A stretch of 64,000 nt of DNA. Source: Arthrobacter sp. StoSoilB5 (GTDB lineage: Bacteria > Actinomycetota > Actinomycetes > Actinomycetales > Micrococcaceae). The stretch covers positions 3,162,001 to 3,226,000 of the forward strand of contig NZ_AP024646.1 of NCBI RefSeq assembly GCF_019977235.1. The letters are read 5' to 3'. The notes under the pieces are model-generated. The model saw nothing but the letters and a program-made list of their open reading frames with translations. It did no database searches and was not told where the DNA came from. Position numbers and translations under genes: made by a program. Positions 17,869 to 26,002 of the stretch are shown here, in pieces; positions within the stretch are counted from its first letter, which is position 1; the number at the start of each line of letters is the position of its first letter.

Positions 17869-17874
17869 TACTGT
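17869..17874 (+). promoter_or_regulatory. Putative -10 of leaderless DUF3054 gene
   Basis: TACTGT (TANNNT) is followed by 6 bases and then ATG 17881, with no ribosome-binding site in between. Confidence 0.55.
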
Positions 17875-17880
17875 CAGAAC

Positions 17881-18270
17881 ATGCCGTCATCGTTGAGATC
17901 CTGGATTCCTGCTGCCGCCGCAGACCTCGTGCTGATTCTTGTCTTCGCCGCGATCGGCCGCGACGCCCATGCCCGGGGAGACATCATCACCGGCGCATTC
18001 ATCACCGCGTGGCCCTTTCTCGCAGGTGCCAGCGCAGCCTGGGTGGTCATGCGGGTTTGGCGTGCACCGTATGCCGTTTGGCCTTCGGGCGTGTGTGTCT
18101 GGATCGGTGCCGTCCTGATCGGCATGTTGCTCAGGGCCGTGACAGGTCAGACGGTGGTACTGCCGTTTGTCATCGTGGCACTTATCAGCCTGGGCATTTT
18201 CCTGCTCGGCTTCCGCGCCCTTCTCGCGTTAATTCTGCGTACGTCACGAAAGCAGCAACGCAAGGCCTGA
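17881..18270 (+). CDS. DUF3054 membrane protein
   Basis: A 129-residue integral membrane protein with about four TM helices: LVLILVFAAIG, FITAWPFLAGASAAW, VWIGAVLIGMLL and FVIVALISLGIFLLG. A short basic tail follows. The pattern is that of actinobacterial DUF3054, function unknown. The frame is open upstream to 17536, but ATG 17881 gives the family start and lies 6 bases after a TACTGT hexamer. It is followed by a lone RAM-domain gene 72 bases downstream. Confidence 0.8.
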   Translation: MPSSLRSWIPAAAADLVLILVFAAIGRDAHARGDIITGAFITAWPFLAGASAAWVVMRVWRAPYAVWPSGVCVWIGAVLIGMLLRAVTGQTVVLPFVIVALISLGIFLLGFRALLALILRTSRKQQRKA

Positions 18271-18342
18271 ACAGGTCCACGACATCTCCCATGCACTAGG
18301 CTGGAGAGCGTCCGCAACGATGCTTTTCCGGAAGGGCCCCAC

Positions 18343-18621
18343 GTGATCACTGCTTTCGTCCTGATCAAGACCGATGCCTCGCGCATTCCGGAAACCGCCG
18401 AGCAGATTTCGGCCATCCAGGGCATCAGCGAGGTCTACTCCGTCACTGGAGAATGGGACCTGATTGCCGTGGCGAGAGTCTCAAAGCATGAAGACCTTGC
18501 GGACGTCATCGCTGATCGCTTGTCGAAGGTCGATTCGGTGGTCCACACCACTACGCACATAGCGTTCCGTGCCTACTCGCAGCACGACCTCGACGCCGCC
18601 TTTGCCCTGGGATTCGAATAG
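18343..18621 (+). CDS. Stand-alone Lrp/AsnC ligand-binding (RAM) domain protein
   Basis: A 92-residue protein made only of the RAM domain: TAFVLIKTDASRIPETAEQI, VTGEWDLIAVARV and VHTTTHIAFRAYS. There is no helix-turn-helix. Stand-alone RAM proteins bind amino acids and can hetero-assemble with, or compete with, full Lrp proteins. GTG 18343 has GGAAGG about 8 bases upstream. It converges on trpD (15-base gap), so a link to aromatic amino acids is only positional. Confidence 0.83.
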   Translation: MITAFVLIKTDASRIPETAEQISAIQGISEVYSVTGEWDLIAVARVSKHEDLADVIADRLSKVDSVVHTTTHIAFRAYSQHDLDAAFALGFE

Positions 18622-18636
18622 GGCCGGGACCCTGGG

Positions 18637-19704
18637 CTAGCCGTTCGAGGCCTGGCTGAGGGCAATCCACTTTGCCAGAACGCCGGCAGCCTTCCCTGAA
18701 TCCACGGATTCCGCTGCCCGTGCGAACGCCAGTCGCATACGGTCCAAAAGGTCGCCTTCGGCGTTCAGATCAACGGACACCAAGCCAGCGGCAGCATTCA
18801 AGAGAACAGCATCGCGTACAGGACCTGTCTTGCCGTCAAGGACCTCGCGGACAACTACTGCATTTGCGGCGGCGTCGCCGCCTCGCAAATCGGCCACGGT
18901 GGATGGCTTGATACCAAGCTCCGCGGGTGAGAACACCTGCTCCGTGACAGTTCCGTTCCTGATCTCCCAGACGGTTGATGGTCCCGTGGGCGTCAATTCA
19001 TCCAGCCCGTCGTCACCGCGGAACACCAGGCCGCGGCTGCCGCGCCGGGCAAGGACGCCGGCAACCAGGGGCGCCATCCGAGCGTTGGCGACACCAACAG
19101 CAGAAGCCTGCACATGGGCTGGATTGGTCATGGGGCCGAGGAAGTTAAAGGCCGTGGGTACTGCCAGTTCCCGGCGAGGTACTGCAGTGTGACGGAACGA
19201 GGGATGAAAAACCTGCGCAAAGCAGAATGTGATTCCTGCCTCCTCCGCGTTCCGCGCAACCTGGTCAATCGAAAGGTCCAAGCGGACACCCAGGGCTTCG
19301 AGCACATCAGCAGAACCGGAGGTGGACGACGCCGCACGGTTTCCGTGCTTGACAACTTTGGCACCGGCTCCGGCGGCAACAAGGGCTGCCATCGTGGAGA
19401 TGTTGACAGTGTTCAGTCTGTCACCGCCCGTTCCCACGATGTCCAGCTTTTCACCCGAGATCTCTATCGGGTTGGCATTCTGAACCATGGCCTCCACGAG
19501 ACCGGCCAGTTCTTCCACTGTTTCGCCCTTGGCGCGCAGGGCAACCAGGAAACCCGCGATCTGCGCAGGAGTCGCTTCGCCGGCCATGATCGTGTTCATG
19601 GCCCACTCAGTATTGCCCACTGCAAGGTCGTCGCCGTTGATCAGTGCTGAGATGAGCCCTGGCCAGGTATTGCTGGCTGCAGGTGCCGATGCCGGAGAAG
19701 TCAC
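18637..19704 (-). CDS. trpD: Anthranilate phosphoribosyltransferase
   Basis: A 355-residue enzyme transferring phosphoribosyl from PRPP to anthranilate, the second committed step of tryptophan synthesis. Seen: the PRPP-binding [14 protein letters not shown] (residues 91-104), [12 protein letters not shown] (118-129), and the C-terminal region with RGGDAAANA. The length is typical. No other trp gene is nearby, as often in actinobacteria. It is divergent from ctaE. GTG 19704 lies 6 bases after TAGCAT, so it is probably leaderless. Confidence 0.95.
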   Translation of the reverse strand: MTSPASAPAASNTWPGLISALINGDDLAVGNTEWAMNTIMAGEATPAQIAGFLVALRAKGETVEELAGLVEAMVQNANPIEISGEKLDIVGTGGDRLNTVNISTMAALVAAGAGAKVVKHGNRAASSTSGSADVLEALGVRLDLSIDQVARNAEEAGITFCFAQVFHPSFRHTAVPRRELAVPTAFNFLGPMTNPAHVQASAVGVANARMAPLVAGVLARRGSRGLVFRGDDGLDELTPTGPSTVWEIRNGTVTEQVFSPAELGIKPSTVADLRGGDAAANAVVVREVLDGKTGPVRDAVLLNAAAGLVSVDLNAEGDLLDRMRLAFARAAESVDSGKAAGVLAKWIALSQASNG

Positions 19705-19710
19705 CCCTTG

Positions 19711-19716
19711 ATGCTA
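19711..19716 (-). promoter_or_regulatory. Putative -10 of leaderless trpD
   Basis: On the minus strand TAGCAT is followed by CAAGGG (6 bases) and GTG 19704. The AAGGG is too close to act as a Shine-Dalgarno site, so a leaderless start is favoured. Confidence 0.55.
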
Positions 19717-19782
19717 TCGACCGAGCTACACCGATGACCAATGTGAACCGGACCGGGAACTTTTCCGCGCGATTTCGCGTCT

Positions 19783-19794
19783 TTGTAGAAAAAG
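19783..19794. repeat. 12-base motif upstream of ctaE, inverted copy at 20505-20516
   Basis: TTGTAGAAAAAG here is the exact reverse complement of CTTTTTCTACAA at 20505-20516 in the ctaE-qcrC gap. The two copies flank ctaE, each roughly 60-70 bases upstream of a respiratory gene. Confidence 0.5.
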
Positions 19795-19840
19795 TCTCCC
19801 GAATCGGTGGTTTGCATTGGGAACTCTGGACTTTTACAGA

Positions 19841-19846
19841 CATAAT
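19841..19846 (+). promoter_or_regulatory. Putative -10 of leaderless ctaE-qcrCAB
   Basis: CATAAT is followed by 6 bases and GTG 19853. A TTGGGA hexamer 18 bases upstream (19817-19822) could be the -35. The first base departs from TANNNT. Confidence 0.5.
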
Positions 19847-19852
19847 GTCCTT

Positions 19853-20491
19853 GTGACATCTGCGACCCATGCCCCCAGTACCCCGGCGCACCCGACGCTG
19901 AACCGCCCCAATCTGGTTTCTGTTGGAACCGTTGTTTGGCTGTCCAGTGAGTTGATGTTCTTCGCCGGCCTCTTTGCCATGTACTTCACCCTGCGTTCCA
20001 CATCGGGATTGATGTGGGCCGAGGAGTCGGCCAAGCTCAACTTCCCGTTTGCGCTCGTCAACACCATCGTCCTTGTGGCCAGTTCCTTTACTTGCCAGAT
20101 GGGCGTTTTCGCTGCTGAGCGGCTTGAACCGCGCCGCACCGGCGGACGCCTGCAGTTCACCCGCTGGGGCATGAGCGAATGGTTCGTTCTCACCTTCATC
20201 ATGGGTGCCTTCTTCGTAGCCGGACAGACCACGGAATACGCCATGCTCGTCTCCGAGCATGTTTCCCTGTCATCCAATGCCTACGGTTCCGCCTTCTACA
20301 TGACCACAGGCTTCCACGGCCTTCACGTCATCGGCGGTTTGATCGCGTTCCTGTTCATTATTGGCCGCGCGTTTGCAGCCAAGAAGTTTGGGCACTTTGA
20401 AGCGACATCCGCGATCGTCACCTCGTACTACTGGCACTTCGTTGACGTCGTCTGGATTGGCCTCTTCCTGGTCATCTACGTCCTCAAGTAG
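19853..20491 (+). CDS. ctaE: Cytochrome c oxidase (aa3) subunit III
   Basis: A 212-residue membrane protein with five TM segments, typical of the short actinobacterial subunit III. Seen: [21 protein letters not shown] (TM1), the Glu-containing TM with [12 protein letters not shown], and a C-terminal [14 protein letters not shown]. It stabilises the core of the haem-copper oxidase. GTG 19853 gives a family-type start; an upstream TTG at 19817 would run through the probable promoter. It heads the ctaE-qcrC-qcrA-qcrB cluster, separated from subunits II/I/IV (25.6-28.6 kb). Confidence 0.94.
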   Translation: MTSATHAPSTPAHPTLNRPNLVSVGTVVWLSSELMFFAGLFAMYFTLRSTSGLMWAEESAKLNFPFALVNTIVLVASSFTCQMGVFAAERLEPRRTGGRLQFTRWGMSEWFVLTFIMGAFFVAGQTTEYAMLVSEHVSLSSNAYGSAFYMTTGFHGLHVIGGLIAFLFIIGRAFAAKKFGHFEATSAIVTSYYWHFVDVVWIGLFLVIYVLK

Positions 20492-20504
20492 CCCGGCTTT
20501 GACT

Positions 20505-20516
20505 CTTTTTCTACAA
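20505..20516. repeat. Inverted copy of the 12-base ctaE-upstream motif
   Basis: CTTTTTCTACAA lies in the 87-base gap between ctaE and qcrC, 63 bases before the qcrC start. It is the exact reverse complement of 19783-19794. Confidence 0.5.
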
Positions 20517-20578
20517 GAGGCAGAATTTCAAGAAGCGGCTCGCGGAGCCGACGCAGGATCGAATAAAGGAACCACCAC

Positions 20579-21367
20579 GTGAAGGCACTCTCGCAGAAGC
20601 GACGTCACCCACTGGCAGCCATTGCGCTGCTGCTGATGGGCCTCCTCCTCACTGGTGGGCTGTACGCCGTTGCCACATCTGTCAACCAGGCCAAAGCCGA
20701 CACCACCAGCTACAGCGCAAGTGACGTAGAAGAAGGCGGCAAATTGTTTGCTGCCAACTGCGCCACCTGCCACGGCATGGGTGCAAGCGGATCCAAGGAC
20801 GGCCCCTCGCTGGTCGGCGTAGGTGCCGCAGCAGTTGACTTCCAGGTTGGCACCGGACGCATGCCCATGCAGATGAATGGCCCACAGGCCCAGAAGAAGC
20901 CCGTCCAATTCAACGAAGAGCAGACCAGCCAGCTGTCCGCTTACGTTGCATCGCTCGGCGCAGGCCCTGCAATTCCGGAAGAACACCTCCTTGACGAAAA
21001 GGGAGATGCAGCCAACGGTGGCGAGCTCTTCCGAGTCAACTGCGCCATGTGCCACAACGCGGCAGCAGCCGGTGGCGCCCTGACCCGCGGCAAGTTCGCT
21101 CCGGCGCTGGCCGATGTCACTGGCAAGCACATCTACGAAGCCATGGCCACGGGTCCGCAGAACATGCCTGTGTTCAACGACTCGAACGTCTCCCCTGAAG
21201 GTAAGCGCGACATCATCACCTTCCTCAAGACCATCGAAGCCAACGGCTCGCCAGGCGGTGCCGATCTCGGCTCCCTTGGCCCCGTGTCAGAGGGTCTCTT
21301 CGTCTGGATTGCCGGATTGGGCGTCATCATCGCTTTCACCATCTGGCTGACGTCACGCACGTCATAG
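20579..21367 (+). CDS. qcrC: Diheme cytochrome c subunit of the bcc complex
   Basis: A 262-residue protein with an N-terminal TM anchor (residues 11-30), two c-type haem sites CATCH (61-65) and CAMCH (155-159), and a C-terminal TM (about 238-258). The diheme form is typical of actinobacteria, where it replaces a free cytochrome c and wires the bcc complex directly to the aa3 oxidase. GTG 20579 follows AAAGGA at 8-base spacing. Confidence 0.95.
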   Translation: MKALSQKRRHPLAAIALLLMGLLLTGGLYAVATSVNQAKADTTSYSASDVEEGGKLFAANCATCHGMGASGSKDGPSLVGVGAAAVDFQVGTGRMPMQMNGPQAQKKPVQFNEEQTSQLSAYVASLGAGPAIPEEHLLDEKGDAANGGELFRVNCAMCHNAAAAGGALTRGKFAPALADVTGKHIYEAMATGPQNMPVFNDSNVSPEGKRDIITFLKTIEANGSPGGADLGSLGPVSEGLFVWIAGLGVIIAFTIWLTSRTS

Positions 21368-21466
21368 TCCGGACGAGACAACAAACTTCTGCTGCATGGT
21401 CAGCAGTTTCGAACTGAAAATTAACTCGGCTCAGGCCGAGACAACGAGAGAAGGATGAGGCGAATT

Positions 21467-22537
21467 ATGGGCAACCATAGTGACGGCAGTCCGAACCACT
21501 CGGGCACCGTAGCTACGGCTGGTCAGAATGAGGTGGAGAAGTTCCAGGATCCTGGACTCCCTCCGCATCGTTTGCGCCTGGCTGACACGGACCCGGTAGC
21601 CGCAAAGCGAGCCGAACGTCAGGTAGCCATTTTGTTTGGCACCTCCGTCATTGGCACGCTGATCTTCCTGGTGGCGTACTTCGCCATCGATCTGGGCGAC
21701 GATTCGACGATTGCAACCATCCGTACCCAAAACCTGCTCCTGGGCCTAGGTACGGCGTTCGCGATGCTTGGCATCGGCACCGGTATCGTGCACTGGGCCA
21801 AGGCCCTGATGCCCGATCACGAAGTGTCGGAAGAGCGCCACGCTATCCGTCATGAGGAAGATCGCCAGGCTGCCGTGCGTATCGTCGACGACATCGTCGA
21901 GGAAACCGGCATTAAGCGCCGCCCGCTGATCCGCAACACCCTTCTTGGCGCCGTTGCCCTTGCTCCGCTCCCTGCCCTCGCCATCTTCGGCGACTTGGGA
22001 CCGCGTCCGGATGACAAGCTCGCACACACCATGTGGGCTCCCGAAGGCGGCAAGCTCAAGCGACTGACCCGCGACCCCGATGGCACTCCCATCAAGGCTT
22101 CGGATGTCACCATCGGCTCGGCTTTCCACGTCATTCCCGAGGGACTCAACGAACTTCACGAGGGCAAGCTGAACGAAAAGGCCAAGGCCGTCGTTCTGCT
22201 GATGCGCCTCGATCCGAACTCGCTGAACCCGTCCGAGGGCCGCGAGAACTGGAGCTACAACGGCATTGTTGCCTACTCCAAGATCTGCACGCACGTTGGT
22301 TGCCCGGTTGCTCTTTACGAGCAGCAGACACACCACCTCCTGTGCCCGTGCCACCAGTCCACGTTCGACCTCACGCAGGAATGCAAGGTCATCTTTGGAC
22401 CGGCAAGCCGTCCGCTCCCCCAGCTGCCCATCGCAGTTGACGCAGAGGGCTACCTCGTCGCTACCAGCGACTTCAAAGAACCTGTAGGACCGAGTTACTG
22501 GGAGCGTGACGAGCATGAGCGCCTCATCAACAGCTGA
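21467..22537 (+). CDS. qcrA: Rieske iron-sulfur subunit of the bcc complex
   Basis: A 356-residue actinobacterial Rieske protein. Three N-terminal TM segments lie in the first 200 residues. The 2Fe-2S ligand loops are CTHVGC (274-279) and CPCHQS (293-298). The protein takes electrons from menaquinol at QcrB and passes them to QcrC. I prefer ATG 21467 (GAGG 6 bases before); ATG 21455 would add four residues. The end overlaps qcrB by 23 bases, implying translational coupling. Confidence 0.94.
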   Translation: MGNHSDGSPNHSGTVATAGQNEVEKFQDPGLPPHRLRLADTDPVAAKRAERQVAILFGTSVIGTLIFLVAYFAIDLGDDSTIATIRTQNLLLGLGTAFAMLGIGTGIVHWAKALMPDHEVSEERHAIRHEEDRQAAVRIVDDIVEETGIKRRPLIRNTLLGAVALAPLPALAIFGDLGPRPDDKLAHTMWAPEGGKLKRLTRDPDGTPIKASDVTIGSAFHVIPEGLNELHEGKLNEKAKAVVLLMRLDPNSLNPSEGRENWSYNGIVAYSKICTHVGCPVALYEQQTHHLLCPCHQSTFDLTQECKVIFGPASRPLPQLPIAVDAEGYLVATSDFKEPVGPSYWERDEHERLINS

Positions 22538-24188
22538 AGCCCCCTTCGTAGCGAAGACCAAAGTTGGCCGTTTCACTGACTTCGTAGACGAGCGTGTAGG
22601 CGGCTCCGGCATCCTGCGCGAGTTCGGCCGCAAGGTCTTCCCTGACCACTGGTCATTCATGTTCGGTGAGGTGGCGCTGTACTCCTTCGTCATCCTCCTG
22701 ATGTCGGGTACGTTCCTGACCTTCTTCTTCGACCCGTCCATGGCTGAAACCCACTACCAGGGTTCTTACACGCCGTTGTACAACGTCGAAATGTCGGTGG
22801 CTTACAGCTCATCCCTGAACATCTCCTTCGATGTTCGTGGTGGCCTCTTCATGCGCCAGGTGCACCACTGGGCGGCGCTGCTGTTCGTGGCTTCGCTTGG
22901 CGTCCACATGCTGCGCGTCTTCTTCACCGGCGCGTTCCGCAAGCCGCGTGAGATGAACTGGGTGGTGGGTGGCGTCCTGCTGATCCTGGCAATGGCTGCC
23001 GGCTTCACCGGCTACTCGCTCCCCGATGACCTGCTTTCCGGCAACGGTCTGCGCATCATCGATGGCGTTATCAAGTCCATCCCGGTCATTGGTACCTACA
23101 TCTCGTTCTTCCTCTTCGGCGGAGAATTCCCGGGCACTGCGATCATTGGTCGCCTCTACGTGCTTCATATCCTTCTGGTCCCTGCCCTGATTCTGCTGAT
23201 GATCGTTATTCACCTGTTCATGGTGGTTGTTCACAAGCACACGCAGTACCCCGGCCCAGGACGCAACGACGGCAACGTCGTCGGCTACCCCCTTGGCCCG
23301 GTTTACGCTGCCAAGGCTGGCGGGTTCTTCTTCATCGTCTTCGGCGTGCTGGCCCTCATGGCAGCTGCCTTTACGATCAACCCGATCTGGAACTACGGTC
23401 CCTACGACCCCTCCCCGGTTTCCGCAGGTACCCAGCCTGACTGGTACATCGGATTCGTTGACGGTGCACTTCGCCTCATGCCTGGTGTCGTCAACAACTT
23501 CCACTTTGAGTACATCGTCTTCGGACACACGCTGACCCTGAACGTCCTGCTCCCGGCACTGGTGCCCGCCGGCATCATCTTCACCGTGCTGTTCATGTAC
23601 CCGTGGATTGAACGCTGGGTCACCAAGGACAACCGTGAGCACCACGTCCTTGACCGTCCCCGCAACGCACCTACCCGTACCGCGATCGGTGTTGCCGGTT
23701 TCACTTGGTACTGCGTCATGTGGGCTGCAGCAGGTTCGGACCTCATCGCAACGCATTTCCACGTATCCCTGAACGATGTCACGTACTGGCTGCGCACTCT
23801 GTTCTTCATTGGCCCTGTCATTGCTTTCATCGTGACCAAGCGAATCGCACTGGCTCTGCAGCGTAAGGACCGGGAGATCGCGCTCCACGGACGTGAGACC
23901 GGCCGCATCGTACGACTCCCCCACGGTGAGTTCATCGAAGTACACGCTCCGTTGGACGAGTACAAGCGCTACAAGCTCGTTGGGTTCGAATCTCCGGTTC
24001 CGTTGCCGGCCACGCCGAACGAACATGGTGTTGTGACCCGCAAGGAAAAGCGCCGTGCAGCGCTTTCCAAGTGGTTCTTCGAAGACCGTGTTGCTCCGGC
24101 GACGCCTGCGGAACTCGAAGCCGCCCACGCGCATGGCCACCACGAGGCCATCGAAGCTGGCGAAGACCAGAAGAGTCTTAGCCACTAG
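22515..24188 (+). CDS. qcrB: Cytochrome b subunit of the bcc complex
   Basis: A 557-residue membrane protein with the cytochrome b fold. The haem-ligand helices contain HHWAALLFVASLGVHML and HILLVPALILLMIVIHLFMVVVH (two His each, about 13-14 residues apart). The quinone-site loop reads DPSP in place of the mitochondrial PEWY. A long hydrophilic C-terminal tail (about 120 residues) is typical of actinobacteria. ATG 22515 is preferred; GTG 22506 is a near alternative. The gene ends just before a strong terminator. Confidence 0.95.
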   Translation: MSASSTAEAPFVAKTKVGRFTDFVDERVGGSGILREFGRKVFPDHWSFMFGEVALYSFVILLMSGTFLTFFFDPSMAETHYQGSYTPLYNVEMSVAYSSSLNISFDVRGGLFMRQVHHWAALLFVASLGVHMLRVFFTGAFRKPREMNWVVGGVLLILAMAAGFTGYSLPDDLLSGNGLRIIDGVIKSIPVIGTYISFFLFGGEFPGTAIIGRLYVLHILLVPALILLMIVIHLFMVVVHKHTQYPGPGRNDGNVVGYPLGPVYAAKAGGFFFIVFGVLALMAAAFTINPIWNYGPYDPSPVSAGTQPDWYIGFVDGALRLMPGVVNNFHFEYIVFGHTLTLNVLLPALVPAGIIFTVLFMYPWIERWVTKDNREHHVLDRPRNAPTRTAIGVAGFTWYCVMWAAAGSDLIATHFHVSLNDVTYWLRTLFFIGPVIAFIVTKRIALALQRKDREIALHGRETGRIVRLPHGEFIEVHAPLDEYKRYKLVGFESPVPLPATPNEHGVVTRKEKRRAALSKWFFEDRVAPATPAELEAAHAHGHHEAIEAGEDQKSLSH

Positions 24189-24201
24189 TTCCTGTTTGAA
24201 G

Positions 24202-24246
24202 ACACGGAAGGGCCCGATCCATATGGATCGGGCCCTTCCGTGTTTT
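24202..24246 (+). terminator. Strong intrinsic terminator after qcrB
   Basis: The perfect 18-bp stem (24203-24220 with 24225-24242) has the 4-base loop ATAT and is followed by TTTT. An extra A-T pair can extend it. It separates the qcr cluster from the convergent gntR gene and could work in both directions. Confidence 0.93.
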
Positions 24247-24288
24247 CACTTGCTACTTGTGAGTGGTCACTAGGGACCACTGCCTGCA

Positions 24289-25077
24289 CTATTGAGTCCG
24301 GTAGCCGGAGGAATAGTTGCGTGTGGGCCGAACGCCTGGTCGCTGCAGCGGAACCCAGAGCTTATAGCGGTCTGCTCGATAGTACGAAACCGAGTAGTCC
24401 ACCATTGCCCGGGCCACGAAGGCGTGACGCTGGATCTTCAGCAGGGGTGAGCCTACGTCCACGTTCAACAGCCTTGCAGTTGACGGGGAAGCGGCGGTGG
24501 CCTCGATCATGTCCTCCCCCCATTCCATGACCAGGCCATAGCGTTCGCTCAGGACGTTGTAGAGCGAAGTGGGCGGTGCCTCGTCCAATAGCCCAGGGAC
24601 GCGGTGTGCCGGAATGAAGTTCTCGTCGACACTCATTGGTTCGTTGTCGGCCAACAGCAAGCGCCTGAAACGGACCAACGGCGTACCTTCTTCCAGCTGA
24701 AGCTCCCGCGCCAAAAAGGCGCTGGCAGCAATCTGTTCAAAGCTCAGCACTTTGGCAGCCGGGACCATCCCTCGGCGTTGCATCTCCTCGCTATAGGAGG
24801 TCAACTTCACTTGGAGGTCAAGCTTGGGCTTCTTCACGAACGTACCTAGTCCAACCACACGCTCGATGACTTCTTCACCCACCAGGGCGTCAATGGCCTG
24901 GCGTACGGTCATCCTGGCAAGGCCAAACCTTAACGAGAGATCCCGTTCGGACGGCAGCGAGGAACCAGGCGGACATGATTGGGCAATGAAACTCCTCAGT
25001 ATCTCCCGGAGCTGGATATAAATGGGAGTGCTGCTGGTCCGGTCAATTTCACCGGCGATACTCGCGGCTTCAGGCAT
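24289..25077 (-). CDS. GntR/HutC-family regulator with UTRA domain, DasR/NagR-like
   Basis: A 262-residue regulator. The winged helix (residues 18-85) has LREILRSFIAQSCPPGSSLPSE and MTVRQAIDALVGEEVIER. The UTRA effector domain (about 95-240) has LVRFRRLLLADNEPMSVDENF. DasR and NagR of this family sense GlcN-6-P/GlcNAc-6-P and bind dre sites. It is divergent from ptsH (HPr), and the intergenic region holds the dre-like core GGTCTAGACC. In Streptomyces DasR controls PTS genes including ptsH, so a DasR-type role is a strong inference. Confidence 0.88.
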   Translation of the reverse strand: MPEAASIAGEIDRTSSTPIYIQLREILRSFIAQSCPPGSSLPSERDLSLRFGLARMTVRQAIDALVGEEVIERVVGLGTFVKKPKLDLQVKLTSYSEEMQRRGMVPAAKVLSFEQIAASAFLARELQLEEGTPLVRFRRLLLADNEPMSVDENFIPAHRVPGLLDEAPPTSLYNVLSERYGLVMEWGEDMIEATAASPSTARLLNVDVGSPLLKIQRHAFVARAMVDYSVSYYRADRYKLWVPLQRPGVRPTRNYSSGYRTQ

Positions 25078-25133
25078 GACAAGTGCCCAACATCAAATGA
25101 ATCATGCATTAAGGGTAGATCAGTCCGGGCACA

Positions 25134-25143
25134 GGTCTAGACC
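25134..25143. promoter_or_regulatory. dre-like operator between gntR and ptsH
   Basis: GGTCTAGACC is a perfect 10-base palindrome matching the core of the DasR response element (consensus core TGGTCTAGACCA, one flank mismatch here). It lies 56 bases upstream of gntR and 99 bases upstream of the ptsH start. Confidence 0.72.
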
Positions 25144-25242
25144 AGCTGCAGTGCGCGATATGGAGAGCTGGCCTGGAGGCGGCTACGCTTGTATGGATCA
25201 AATTTCACGGACGGCTATTCCGTCTTAGCAAAGGAGCTGGGC

Positions 25243-25536
25243 TTGCCGGAGCAGAAATCCTTCGTCGCAGCAGAAATTGGCTTGCATGCGCGTGCAGCAG
25301 CGGTATTTGTCCGGGCAGTAACCGAGACAGGCCTGCCCGTAACAATACGGAAGCAGGATGGCCTTCCGGTCGACGCACGCTCGCTTCTGGAAGTCATGAC
25401 GGAAGATTTTGGCCACGGCTGCGAGGTGTTCCTTGAGGTGGCACTGGATGCCCTCCAGGAGGGCCAAAATGTCTCCGACGCCGACGATGCCCTCGTGGGA
25501 CTTTCTGCTGTGCTGGAGGGCACTCAGGCCCCTTGA
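25243..25536 (+). CDS. ptsH: Phosphocarrier protein HPr
   Basis: A 97-residue PTS phosphocarrier. The phosphorylated residue is His15 in GLHARAA (residues 13-19), exactly at the canonical position. The regulatory-serine segment ARSLLEVM is also present. HPr passes phosphate from enzyme I to sugar-specific EIIA. I chose TTG 25243 because AAAGGAG lies 6 bases before it and it places the active His at position 15; the frame is open further upstream from 25189. No ptsI or EII gene is in the window. Control by the divergent GntR protein is likely. Confidence 0.9.
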   Translation: MPEQKSFVAAEIGLHARAAAVFVRAVTETGLPVTIRKQDGLPVDARSLLEVMTEDFGHGCEVFLEVALDALQEGQNVSDADDALVGLSAVLEGTQAP

Positions 25537-25552
25537 AACCCCAACCACGAGA

Positions 25553-25580
25553 ACGGGCCCCACCAGAAGGTGGGGCCCGT
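25553..25580. terminator. Bidirectional hairpin between ptsH and ctaF
   Basis: A perfect 12-bp stem (25553-25564 with 25569-25580) has an AGAA loop and sits between convergent genes. There is no T-run on the plus side, so intrinsic termination would be weaker than after qcrB. Confidence 0.7.
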
Positions 25581-25600
25581 CGTCGTTATGCTGTTTGCTG

Positions 25601-26002
25601 CTAGTGGGCGTGGTCGCCGCGGCTGTATTCGAAGACCCAGCCGACCAGTGCCACAACGGCAAGGCCACCCGCGATAAAAGTGATCCAGAAACCCACCGCA
25701 AGGCCCAGGAAGCCGCTTGCGCATGCAATGCCGAGAACCAGCGGCCACCAGCTCCAAGGGCTGAAGTGCCCCTGCTCGCCCGCACCCTCGTGAATTTCAG
25801 CATCAGGGCGGTCTTCCGGACGCATGCCAATCCGCTTGCCAGTGAAGCCCAGGTAGGCGCCGATCATGCCCACGAGACCGCCAACCAGGAGAATGCCCAG
25901 AACGCCGACCCACTCATGCCATTCCGTCAGGAAGCCGTAGGCGATGGCGACAGGGATGAAGAAGAATGCTCCTGCTCCAAAGAGCCACGATTCAATTTTC
26001 AC
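25601..26002 (-). CDS. ctaF: Cytochrome c oxidase subunit IV (actinobacterial CtaF)
   Basis: A 133-residue membrane protein with four TM segments: two N-terminal ([38 protein letters not shown]) and two C-terminal ([37 protein letters not shown]). It is the actinobacteria-specific accessory subunit of the aa3 oxidase. The GTG start at 26002 overlaps the ctaD stop (GTGA), so expression is coupled to ctaD. Confidence 0.92.
   Translation of the reverse strand: MKIESWLFGAGAFFFIPVAIAYGFLTEWHEWVGVLGILLVGGLVGMIGAYLGFTGKRIGMRPEDRPDAEIHEGAGEQGHFSPWSWWPLVLGIACASGFLGLAVGFWITFIAGGLAVVALVGWVFEYSRGDHAH

Noticed and set aside
22809..24185. 458-codon open frame antisense to qcrB
   Set aside because: Its composition (His/Asp/Glu-rich, no domain) is what an opposite frame of a conserved membrane gene gives. 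qcrB is certain.
25189..25242. Upstream TTG start for ptsH
   Set aside because: It would add 18 residues with no ribosome site; TTG 25243 has AAAGGAG and puts the active His at position 15.
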